DNA from: Polyangiaceae bacterium
GTDB taxonomy: Bacteria > Myxococcota_A > Polyangia > Polyangiales > Polyangiaceae
Reading direction: 5' to 3'
Assembly: GCA_025936045.1 (NCBI GenBank)
Contig: JAICUB010000010.1
Coordinates: 62,001-126,000, forward strand
Length of the DNA: 64,000 nt
Each line of letters begins with the position of its first letter. Position 1 is the first letter of the stretch. The translations under genes and the position numbers were made by a program. Below the pieces are notes generated by a model that saw nothing but the letters and a program-made list of their open reading frames with translations, was not told where the DNA came from and ran no database searches. Positions 30,069 to 37,491 of the stretch are shown here, one piece after another.

Positions 30069-30380
30069 CTGCCCTTGTGAAATTACGAGCTTAGCTGGCC
30101 CAGCTAGCCGATCGCGTTGGCTAGCGGGCTTGGAGCGGGGAGGGGCGAAGCCGGTAGGGCCGACAGCGGCGAGAACGCGACGTGCAGCGGCCTGATTTGC
30201 GCTCGCGTAGATCGCGGTCGTCGTCACCTTCTTGTGCCCGGCAAGGTAGGCGGCGCCGGTCAGGTTACCGGTCTCCGCGAGCTGCGTTAGTCGGGCGTGC
30301 CGGAGGTCATAGGCGGTGAAGGTCCTTGGCTTTGTGAGGCAGCCATCGTGACCACGGCTCGTCGAGCGGCGTTTCGGGAT
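30012..30380 (-). pseudogene. Tyrosine recombinase (integrase) C-terminal remnant
   Basis: An open minus-strand frame of about 123 codons bounded upstream by a stop at 30381-30383. It reads YDLRHARLTQLAETGN, then GHKKVTTTAIYASANQAAARRVL, which are the C-terminal Arg-x-x-His, His and catalytic Tyr motifs of phage-type integrases. The N-terminal two thirds are missing. The frame continues antisense through most of the tRNA-Leu gene and stops inside it, which places the old attachment site at the tRNA. Confidence 0.75.
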
Positions 30381-30577
30381 TCACGTTCCACGTGGTCATG
30401 TGGAGGTCTCCTTCGGGCGTCGGTCGCGCATTCGCGTGAGAATTCGCGCTTCGTCCAGTGTCTTGTTCGCGATGGGGCGCAATCCGCCGGCGTTCACCGC
30501 CTGCGCGAACCGGGCATCCGTTTCGCTCCAGTCGACCCCTCCGGAGTTCGCGGGCTGCTGAACGAGCTCCCGCATGA

Positions 30578-30766
30578 GTTGAGTCAATCGAAGACGACGA
30601 GAAGCGGCTCGCCGAGCTCGGCGGTGACCTCGAGGCCGCTCGCGCCGCCAGTGCGGAGCTGAGCGGGATGCTGCGGCGAGTTGCGCAGCTCTTGGTCGAG
30701 TCGGACAGCGAGACTCTGCAGGATGTGGGCGAGTACGTCGTCGACGTTTTAGACGGCCGGCGCTAA
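30578..30766 (+). pseudogene. C-terminal remnant of an unidentified element gene
   Basis: After an in-frame TGA, 62 codons with coding-like composition run to a TAA: EDDEKRLAELGGDLEAARAA then LLVESDSETLQDVGEY. The sequence is helical and charged with no usable start codon at its beginning, so it looks like the tail of a gene whose 5' part was lost. The remaining DNA between the tRNA and the RhuM gene (30069-30812) shows only this and the integrase remnant. Confidence 0.3.
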
Positions 30767-30812
30767 CCCTCAAGCGGCACTTGCGCCGGCAGCGCTCCAG
30801 TTGCTGTCGCGG

Positions 30813-31865
30813 TCACGACTTCTTCCCCCGGGTCGGTTTACGAGCCCCCGGTTTGGACCGTCTCGAACGTTCGAGCAGCTTCACGTCCTTGACGGCCTCC
30901 TCGAAGTGCTTTTCCACCGGGGCCGGCAGCTCGGCGCGCTCTCGGGAGAAGCGTTCGTACTCCTGCTCGGCCATTGCAGTCGCCGCGTCGTGCGAAACAC
31001 GCCCGGCGTGCGTCAGGATCTCGCGGTCACTGAGTTTGAGGAAATCGTCGAGCTTGGCGATCCAGTCGGCCATGTACATGGCCTTGTGGTTCATGGCTTG
31101 GAGCTCGGCGAACTCGAGGTACGCCGTGACGATTCGGTTCAAGGTCTCGAGCTCTTTGTCGTCGAGGTAATTCTTTGCGACGGTGGCGTCACCCTTCCGG
31201 GGCGCATCTCCCGTCCAACTCGTGAGCCCCATGTTCGGTTTCGCCGCGTCCGCGCGCGCTGCGATGACCTCGGCGGCCGTGTGCCCGTGCGCGGCCCAGT
31301 GCATCTTGTTCTGCACCGTTGCGAAGAAGCGCTGCGAGGCTTCGATGCGCGCGTCGTAGTCGATGCTCGTCGCGTAGATGTCGAGCACCTTGCGCCAGAA
31401 GACCTTCTCCGACGAGCGGATATCGCGGATGCGTGCGACGAGCTCGTCAAAATAGTTGTCGCCGCCACCGCGCTTCAGCCGTTCGTCGTCGAGCGTGAAG
31501 CCCTTGACGATGTACTCACGAAGGCGCTGTGTCGCCCAAATGCGGAACTGCGTGCCCCGGTGGGACTTCACGCGGTAGCCCACTGAGATGATCACGTCGA
31601 GGTTGAAGTACTCAACCTGGTATGTCTTCCCATCGGCAGCAGTTGTTGCAGATTCTGCAACAACTGAGCTGCGGGCCAGCTCGCCCTCGTCGAACACGTT
31701 CTTGATGTGCCGGGAGATGACCGACTTGTCGCGCTGGAACAGCTCGGCCATCTGCCCGAGCGAAAGCCACGCCGTCTCACCGTCGAAGCGGACCTCGACA
31801 CGCGTGCGGCCGTCCTCGGTCTGGTACAGCACAAACTCGTCTTCGCGGTGGACGAGGTCGGTCAT
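30813..31865 (-). CDS. RhuM-family protein
   Basis: 350 residues from the ATG at 31863-31865; the longer open frame upstream overlaps the next gene and is rejected. RhuM signature segments are clear: LYQTEDGRTRVEVRFDGETA-like N-terminus, LSLGQMAELFQRDKSVISRHI (winged-helix-like), YFNLDVIISVGYRVKSHRGTQFRIWA and LREYIVKGFTLDDERLK. Family members were named after a Salmonella virulence-island gene and are common on genomic islands; biochemical role unknown. Ends in a basic tail. Sits inside the tRNA-linked island. Confidence 0.85.
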   Translation of the reverse strand: MTDLVHREDEFVLYQTEDGRTRVEVRFDGETAWLSLGQMAELFQRDKSVISRHIKNVFDEGELARSSVVAESATTAADGKTYQVEYFNLDVIISVGYRVKSHRGTQFRIWATQRLREYIVKGFTLDDERLKRGGGDNYFDELVARIRDIRSSEKVFWRKVLDIYATSIDYDARIEASQRFFATVQNKMHWAAHGHTAAEVIAARADAAKPNMGLTSWTGDAPRKGDATVAKNYLDDKELETLNRIVTAYLEFAELQAMNHKAMYMADWIAKLDDFLKLSDREILTHAGRVSHDAATAMAEQEYERFSRERAELPAPVEKHFEEAVKDVKLLERSRRSKPGARKPTRGKKS

Positions 31866-31876
31866 CGGTTTACGTC

Positions 31877-32251
31877 TTAGCCACTTCTTCGCCCGGCAGG
31901 GGTCGTTTGCGGCGCGGCGCTGAGCGCGCTGTGCCGCGAGCGGATGGCGTAGGTAAGCGAGCGAAGCTTGGTCGCGTACTCCCCCCACGTCGTGCCGCTC
32001 TTCGTCGACTTGCGCGCCGCAGCAGCCAGATGGTTGTCAGCCAGCAAGACCACCAGCACGCGATCGGCCTCTGTTGCCACGCGAGGCTCGGGTGGTTCGC
32101 CGGACCCATCGTCGGGAGTGAAGTAAGTCTGGATCTGCACGCCGGGCACGGCAGGGTCCGCGTTTAGGACCTCATGCAAGTACTCCGCCGCAGCGGCCGC
32201 CTCCTTCGACGCCGGGTGAAACTCGAACTGCACGAGAAGAGGAAACCTCAT
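31877..32251 (-). CDS. Truncated TIR-like protein, possible defence-effector remnant
   Basis: 124 residues. The first 105 or so (PLLVQFEFHPASKEAAAAAE, then VATEADRVLVVLLADNHLA and TTWGEYATKLR) look like the start of TIR-like effector domains found in bacterial immunity genes, judged by pattern rather than a search. After that the sequence becomes Ser/Pro/Arg-rich and stops, so the domain is probably cut short next to the RhuM gene (11-bp gap). Its ATG overlaps the stop of an upstream minus-strand fragment (ATGA). Confidence in the family is low. Confidence 0.4.
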   Translation of the reverse strand: MRFPLLVQFEFHPASKEAAAAAEYLHEVLNADPAVPGVQIQTYFTPDDGSGEPPEPRVATEADRVLVVLLADNHLAAAARKSTKSGTTWGEYATKLRSLTYAIRSRHSALSAAPQTTPAGRRSG

Positions 32252-32364
32252 GTAAGTCCACCCGGCACCCTCAGCGCTGTCGTCTTCGGATCACCGAGGA
32301 TCGCGTCGACTTGGTCCAGCGTACGGGCACCGACATCGACGATGTCGTTCCCGCTCCGAGGCGT
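32248..32364 (-). pseudogene. C-terminal fragment coupled to the TIR-like gene
   Basis: 38 sense codons between two in-frame stops read NDIVDVGARTLDQVDAILG then PKTTALRVPGGLT and end in a TGA overlapping the next ATG, the layout of a translationally coupled operon. The 5' part of this gene is missing. I do not recognise the family. Confidence 0.3.
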
Positions 32365-32400
32365 TCAGCGAGGGCATCGTCGATTCGCCCGGCTCTATCA

Positions 32401-32999
32401 TCAGCTAGGCTCGGCTTGTGCATGAGCTCCGGCCCACGGTGTCACGGTAGACCGACGACGCTCGGCGAACAATAGCGGGCCCGTACTCCCGACGGTTGGT
32501 GAGGGGGAGCCACCCCCACCAGCGCGCCGCTCACCCGCACCAAGCTTCCGCTGCCGCCGGCGAGTCCGACGACATTGGCACCGCGCCGAGGAGGTACTCG
32601 CAGATACACCCCACCCATCAAGCCCGCGGGTGGGGTGCCCGCGCGCTTCGGTTCCGTCTTCGAAATGGCTGTGGGCTTGCCGCGTGTGGGTGGGCGCCGG
32701 GAGCTGCCCGTAACGGGGCTTACGACTAGGTCCGGCTTTGAACGAGCACGCGCAGTGCGAGGCGGGCCACCCTGCGAAGCGGCTCCGCACGACGACGATG
32801 CCGCCCTTGCCGCAGTACTTCGCAAGATACGCGCAGGCCCGACCCTTTGCGGGGAACACGCGCGCCATCCCGCACACGCGGTCGAGACCTTCCCACCGAT
32901 GCTGCCATCGGAGTCGCCGATGGTCGCTCAGTCCTCGGCCTGACACCACTGCGTGCAGGTGGACCCGCCCACGGCAGGTCCACTCGACGGCACACGCGC
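32401..32999 (-). pseudogene. HUH-type replication initiator (Rep) remnant
   Basis: The minus-strand frame carries EWTCRGRVHLHAVVSG, an HxH motif of HUH endonucleases, and about 45 residues later AYLAKYCGKGG, matching the catalytic Tyr-Lys helix of rolling-circle Rep proteins. After about residue 70 the sequence loses similarity to anything and becomes Arg/Ser-rich. Order and spacing fit a decayed plasmid or phage Rep gene; no start codon of its own remains. Confidence 0.45.
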
Positions 33000-33122
33000 C
33001 CGGCTGGTAATCTCGGCTGCCCAAGCCTTCTCGATTTCGGGGTCAGGCTGGGCCGCATCGAACATGTCGGCGTCCGTGACGTCGTCATCAAGGCTCGCGA
33101 GAAGCCGCTCGGCAAGGTCGGC
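33000..33122 (-). pseudogene. Addiction-module antitoxin remnant fused in frame to the Rep remnant
   Basis: About 41 codons immediately after an in-frame TGA: ADLAERLLASLDDDVTDAD then DPEIEKAWAAEITSR. This pattern (LAERLLASLD ... DPEIEKAWAAEI) matches the small 'putative addiction module component' antitoxins that accompany RelE/ParE toxins. The start of the antitoxin is missing and no toxin gene is present; the frame runs straight into the Rep remnant. Confidence 0.5.
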
Positions 33123-33205
33123 TCACTGAGTCCCAAAAGTCTTGAATCGGCGCCTGCTCGAGCCGCGAGCTGGACGACGGCGGTGGGTGGCCTATCTAGC
33201 GGGTC

Positions 33206-34045
33206 ATGAAACCCGGAGAAGCTAGTCGAACGGCGGTCCTCGTGTGCCTCGCGCGCGCGCTCGCGAACGGCACCGTCAAGGGCTTTTCGGATCCGACGGC
33301 GCTCGCGCTTCTCCCGGCGGATGAACGTGCCAAGGCCGAACGCTTCCGGGCTGGCCAGCCGCGCAGCGACGAACGGGGCTCGTATCAATTCGCGCTGCGC
33401 CGTGCGGACATGATGGCCGTGCGTACCCTCTTCATCGACGAGGTCGTGCGCGAGGCGATGCCCCCTCAGGTCGTCATCCTGGGTGCCGGGTTCGACGGAC
33501 GCGCCTGGCGACTGCCGGAGCTCCGCGACACGGTCGTCTTCGAGGTCGACCACCCCGACACCCAGCGCGAGAAACGCGAACGCGTCGGCAGCCTGACGCA
33601 AGCGGCGCGCGAGGTTCGCTTCGTCCCCGTAGACTTCACCCGCGACGACCTCGCGCGCTGCCTCACAGAAGCGGGCCACGACAGCGCGCGTCCCACTCTC
33701 TGGATCTGGGAAGGCGTCGTCATGTACCTGAGCGAGGCCGAGGTCGAAGCGTCGCTGCGCACCATTCGAGCGCGCTCCGCGCCGTCCAGTCGTCTCGTCA
33801 TCGCCTACATCGCGCCCGGCGGCATTCTCGTCCGCGTCGTCGGACTCGTGCTCCGCCGCATCGGCGAGCCGATCCGTTCGACTTACCGCCGTGACACCAT
33901 GGCGACTTTGCTCTCGCACCACGGATTCGACGTTCTCCGTGACGAGTCCGTCCCCGAGGCAGCGCCGCGGCTTGCGTCGAGCGCGGCCGAAGGCGCACGC
34001 AGAATCCGGCATCTGCGTCTGGTGTCAGCGAAGTTGAGGGAGTAG
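33206..34045 (+). CDS. SAM-dependent methyltransferase, TIGR00027/LCMT-like
   Basis: 279 residues. Starts with the family-typical EASRTAVLVCLARALANG. The SAM site is VVILGAGFDGRAWRL with the acidic FEVDHPDTQREKRERV following, then FVPVDFTRDDL and WIWEGVVMYLSEAEV. These proteins resemble leucine carboxyl methyltransferases and are often involved in secondary metabolism or lipid modification; the substrate is unknown. It is the first intact chromosomal gene to the right of the tRNA-linked island. Confidence 0.85.
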   Translation: MKPGEASRTAVLVCLARALANGTVKGFSDPTALALLPADERAKAERFRAGQPRSDERGSYQFALRRADMMAVRTLFIDEVVREAMPPQVVILGAGFDGRAWRLPELRDTVVFEVDHPDTQREKRERVGSLTQAAREVRFVPVDFTRDDLARCLTEAGHDSARPTLWIWEGVVMYLSEAEVEASLRTIRARSAPSSRLVIAYIAPGGILVRVVGLVLRRIGEPIRSTYRRDTMATLLSHHGFDVLRDESVPEAAPRLASSAAEGARRIRHLRLVSAKLRE

Positions 34046-34097
34046 CGCGGCGCGAGCGCCACGGACTCGCACCGTGCAGGCCGTTGCGACCTGCCGG

Positions 34098-35153
34098 TCA
34101 ACTCCCCTGACGCGAGACGCTCTTCGAGCCGTCGCCACCGTCGTAAGTACGCGCGGCGCGCTCGGCTCGCACGTGGGGGTCGTAGTGACGCTCGAAGAAC
34201 TTGTCGCGCATGTTGCGCCAAGAGCTCACACCGCCGAGCAAGCGGTAGAGGCGAATGAACGCGAACGCGGAGTCGGGCTGCCAGGGTAAAAAGCCGGCTT
34301 GAACGCTGGTCGGAAACAGGTGGTGGTTGTTGTGCCACTCACCTGCCACGAGCCCGGGCCACAGCCGATTGACCGCCAGGCTCTCGCGATCGAAGTCGAG
34401 CCGCTCGCGGCGGTCCTTGCCTCCGGCGTGCAAGTCGAAGTTGTGCGCCCGGATGCCGAAGGCCCAGACTGCCGCCCAGCCGAAGAGTGCCGTCGCCAGC
34501 GCATGTCCGCCGAGCGCGTAAAAGGCGCCGTACCAGAAGGCCCAATTGAGCAGGTAGCTCGCCAGCAGGCGCGCGGGGTGGGTGACGGACCCCCAGCGTC
34601 GATATTGCTCGTAGCTGTTGGCTCGAACGCCCGTGTGCTTCAGGAGCCCGACAAGCCGGGTGTAGTCTCGCGCCGAAAGCTCGGGATTGATCTGCTGATG
34701 GAGATCGGCCGCCAGAAAGCAGTAGAGCCAACCGGCCCTGGCGTTGTAAGGGTCGCCCGGCTGATCCGAGTAAGCGTGGTGCACGTGGTGCGACACGATG
34801 TACACCTCTTCGGGGACGATTTTCATGGCCAGGTTCCGGCACACGAAGCGGTAGCAACGGTTCTTGAACTTGAACGCGCGGTGCGTGCCGTAGCGGTGCA
34901 GGTAAACGGTGCCGTGAGTGCCGAGCCACACCATGCTGTAGAGAAAGCCGGCGAGCATCAGCTTCCAACTGAAGTAGCGCAGGAGGAACACCGCTCCGAA
35001 CGGCAGCAAGGAGAGCGAGAAGCTCCACACCATGACCGAAAGCCACGCTTTGCGGCTATGCAGCAGGTTGAGACGCTGTCTCCACTCGCGCAAGATTTCG
35101 AGCGTCGTCGGCACGTACAGCTCTTCGCCACGCGACCATCCGTAGCCGGGCAT
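34098..35153 (-). CDS. Membrane fatty-acid desaturase (acyl-CoA Delta9-like)
   Basis: 351 residues from the ATG at 35153; the longer frame from GTG 35225 would overlap the small gene upstream. The three diagnostic histidine boxes are present: HRYGTH, HHVHH and HNNHH, with four hydrophobic segments. The family introduces a double bond into acyl chains using a di-iron centre, adjusting membrane fluidity. The extended N-terminus and HAGGKDRRERLDFDRE segment fit the Delta9 acyl-lipid/acyl-CoA group, but regioselectivity cannot be read from sequence. Confidence 0.87.
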   Translation of the reverse strand: MPGYGWSRGEELYVPTTLEILREWRQRLNLLHSRKAWLSVMVWSFSLSLLPFGAVFLLRYFSWKLMLAGFLYSMVWLGTHGTVYLHRYGTHRAFKFKNRCYRFVCRNLAMKIVPEEVYIVSHHVHHAYSDQPGDPYNARAGWLYCFLAADLHQQINPELSARDYTRLVGLLKHTGVRANSYEQYRRWGSVTHPARLLASYLLNWAFWYGAFYALGGHALATALFGWAAVWAFGIRAHNFDLHAGGKDRRERLDFDRESLAVNRLWPGLVAGEWHNNHHLFPTSVQAGFLPWQPDSAFAFIRLYRLLGGVSSWRNMRDKFFERHYDPHVRAERAARTYDGGDGSKSVSRQGS

Positions 35154-35208
35154 GCGGAGAACGCGCTTCAAAAAAGGGCTGGACGTTCCGGAATGTCGAA
35201 GAGCGGTG

Positions 35209-35427
35209 CTACGCACCGTCGCCACCAGGGGGCACGGTTTCGAGCCGGGCGAGCAAATCCTTCGCGGCCTGCAAGCGCAAGCAGGCCTCGTGGATCGTGT
35301 CGCTCGCGATCACTTTCTCGGCTCGCGGCATGGCGTTCATGCGTTCGAACAAAGATTCGAGCGCAGTGCATGCTGCCTCGATGCTCAGCTTGGCCACCAC
35401 GATCTCGTTGGGAATGTTCGTCGGCAT
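35209..35427 (-). CDS. Small helical protein, unknown
   Basis: 72 residues, MPTNIPNEIVVAKLSIEAAC at the start, then two amphipathic helices (LESLFERMNAMPRAEK, TIHEACLRLQAAKDLLARLE). Codon use looks genuine and the sequence is not a shadow of another gene. Lies directly upstream of the desaturase on the same strand (55 bp gap to its preferred ATG). It could form a helical hairpin dimer. I do not recognise it. Confidence 0.5.
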   Translation of the reverse strand: MPTNIPNEIVVAKLSIEAACTALESLFERMNAMPRAEKVIASDTIHEACLRLQAAKDLLARLETVPPGGDGA

Positions 35428-35573
35428 GGGCGCTCGCTTTCGTCGCTGGCGACAGCCCGAGCGGCGCGCGCCAATCACTCAATAGCTCACGGGAGCGCGA
35501 TGAACGCAAGCCGCGCCCGAATGTCGTGACCGAATCACGATCTCGAAAAAAGTGCTAGGATTGCGCCAATCCC

Positions 35574-36512
35574 ATGCAGCTCTTGGAAGGGACGCCGGCC
35601 ATCGAGCGCGTTTTGTGTGCGCTCGATGTCGAGCATCCCATCGTGGGCGCGCTCTCGCTCGCGGGTCTGGTTGCCACACGCTTCGGGGTCCCGCTCGAGG
35701 TGCTGCACGTCGAAGCGGGACGCGGCTTCGGCTCGATTCAGAGCAGGGCGAACCGCGTCGCTGAGCTGATGGCCTCGCACAGCGTGGGGCAGCGGCTCGA
35801 TGAATTGGTCTCGGGGCGGGGCGAACCGGAGTCGACGACGACGCGGCTCGCCTCGGGCAGTCCGGTCACGAGCATCCTCGAGCGCAGCGCCGTGTCCGGC
35901 AACGATTTGATCGTGCTCGGGGCCCGCCAGCGCTCCGATCTGGGCTGGCAGTTCCGTGACGACATCGCTCGGCAAGTGTCGGCGCTGGCGCAATGCGCGA
36001 CGCTGACGGTGCACGACCGCGATCGTGCCGACAAGATCGAGCGCATCCTCGTCCCCATCGATTTCGGGCCCGTCACCGAGAGCGCCGTCGCATGGGCACT
36101 GCTCTTCGCGCAGCGCTTCGAGGCCGACGTGCACGTCCTGCACGTGGTCTCGCGCGAGCAACGGACCGAGCGTCGCGTCGAGGGTTCGAGTAAGGTCACG
36201 CCCTCGTCGCGGTTCCCGGCCGACGTGAGCGCGCGCGGCGCCGAGCTGGCAGCGGGACTCGTGGCCGCGGGTGTTCGCGCAACGAGCGACGTCGTCATCG
36301 CCGGCGGCGTCGTCAACGGCATCACCGATTACAACGCTCGCGGCGAGTTCGATTTGCTCGTGTTCGGCCTGACGGGCCCGCCGCGCGGCGCGGCGCGGCT
36401 GACTCGTGGCCTCGCGGCCACATTGCGCAATCGCATGTCCATCCCCCTGCTTTCGATACGGCAAGCCACGGTCGATTCACCGAACGCCGCGGCGGGGACC
36501 GGCGGACGCTGA
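35574..36512 (+). CDS. Tandem universal stress protein (two UspA domains)
   Basis: 312 residues. Domain 1 spans about 8-147 (IERVLCALDVEHPIVGAL to CATLTVHD) with NDLIVLGARQRSD as a variant of the nucleotide-binding loop. Domain 2 spans about 150-300 (IERILVPIDFGPVTESAVAWA to RMSIPLLSIR) with FDLLVFGLTGPPRGAARL. The GxxGx9GS/T motif is degenerate in both halves, so ATP binding is uncertain. Stand-alone stress gene, convergent with the L,D-transpeptidase. Confidence 0.85.
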   Translation: MQLLEGTPAIERVLCALDVEHPIVGALSLAGLVATRFGVPLEVLHVEAGRGFGSIQSRANRVAELMASHSVGQRLDELVSGRGEPESTTTRLASGSPVTSILERSAVSGNDLIVLGARQRSDLGWQFRDDIARQVSALAQCATLTVHDRDRADKIERILVPIDFGPVTESAVAWALLFAQRFEADVHVLHVVSREQRTERRVEGSSKVTPSSRFPADVSARGAELAAGLVAAGVRATSDVVIAGGVVNGITDYNARGEFDLLVFGLTGPPRGAARLTRGLAATLRNRMSIPLLSIRQATVDSPNAAAGTGGR

Positions 36513-36584
36513 CGCGCCACCGGCTCGAAAGAGCATGAAGCTCGCGCTCCTTGGCGGAGGGTCCCGTTTCGGCGCGGTGATTGT

Positions 36585-37379
36585 TCACTGACTCGCAGGC
36601 GGATCCATATCAGTTCGGGGTAGTGACCACGCTGTGCGCACTGCCTCGTAGGTGGACTCCGGCAGCTGAACCAAAAGCGGGTAGGCTTTGGGATCGAGCC
36701 AGCGCAAGATCTCTTCGATCGACTCGGGCGCCATGGCCGTACAGCCCACCGTTGGTTGACGTGGGCCTCGCCACACGTGCAAGAAGACGCATGAACCGGC
36801 GCCGACCACGACGTCGGGTGCGTTCTGGTGCACGACGATTCCGAAGCGAAAGAGTCCATCGGCACGGCGCAACGGGCTCCACCGCTGCCAGCCGACGCGC
36901 TTCGTCTGCGCGGCGTCGATGAGCTCGTTGTAGTGCGGGGACCTCGTGTCCTCGACGCAATACATGCTCCTCGTCGTCTGCAAATACGGAAAGCCCCGCC
37001 CGCCCACGGGCAGGCTGGGCGCGACGCCGAAGGCCGTCCGGAGCGCAAAGATACCGGCCGGTGAGCGAGCGTCCCCTTCGTGCTTGATGGGGCCGACGCC
37101 GCCGTCGGGATGCAAACCTCGGCCCCAAGCCAGGCCCCGCCGTCCGAGATCTACGGGGATGACCGTCCCGACTTCGCGCCATCCGCTCGCATCGTCGCGT
37201 TCATAGCGTTGGAGAGTCCCCGCGGAGCTGTTCCAGGCGGGCGCGGTCACGAGCAACAGCTGGTGCACCGATGCCGCGATCGGCGCAGCCGGTTCCGAGG
37301 GAGCAGCCGCGGCCCGCGGAGCCGGTCCGAGCGCCAGAGCGATGCAGCACATTGTCACGAGTCGTCGCACGCTCGGCAC
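36585..37379 (-). CDS. Secreted L,D-transpeptidase-like (YkuD) protein
   Basis: 264 residues with an N-terminal signal (MCCIALALGPAPRAAAAP). The catalytic motif is HVWRGPRQPTVGCTAM, giving the conserved His, Gly and nucleophile Cys of the YkuD fold; GIFALRTAFG upstream also matches. Members cross-link peptidoglycan or attach proteins to it in the periplasm. Convergent with the stress-protein gene; 112-bp divergent spacer to the cytochrome-monooxygenase gene. Confidence 0.8.
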   Translation of the reverse strand: MPSVRRLVTMCCIALALGPAPRAAAAPSEPAAPIAASVHQLLLVTAPAWNSSAGTLQRYERDDASGWREVGTVIPVDLGRRGLAWGRGLHPDGGVGPIKHEGDARSPAGIFALRTAFGVAPSLPVGGRGFPYLQTTRSMYCVEDTRSPHYNELIDAAQTKRVGWQRWSPLRRADGLFRFGIVVHQNAPDVVVGAGSCVFLHVWRGPRQPTVGCTAMAPESIEEILRWLDPKAYPLLVQLPESTYEAVRTAWSLPRTDMDPPASQ

Positions 37380-37491
37380 CTACCACGACGGTTCGGCGGG
37401 TTGAACGGAGCGCCCTCGAGCGGGCACGGACCTCCGCGCGCAGCACGAGGACCATTGCCTTGGGCAATCAGGCGCGTACGGAGATCCAGCC

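Noticed and set aside
30297..30399. Short minus-strand frame starting MTTWNVNPETPLDEPW
   Set aside because: Only 30 codons, overlaps the integrase remnant in another frame; could be a leftover of the element but cannot be supported.
32726..34012. 428-codon minus-strand open frame
   Set aside because: Mostly antisense to the methyltransferase gene; the plus-strand gene has clear SAM-binding motifs.
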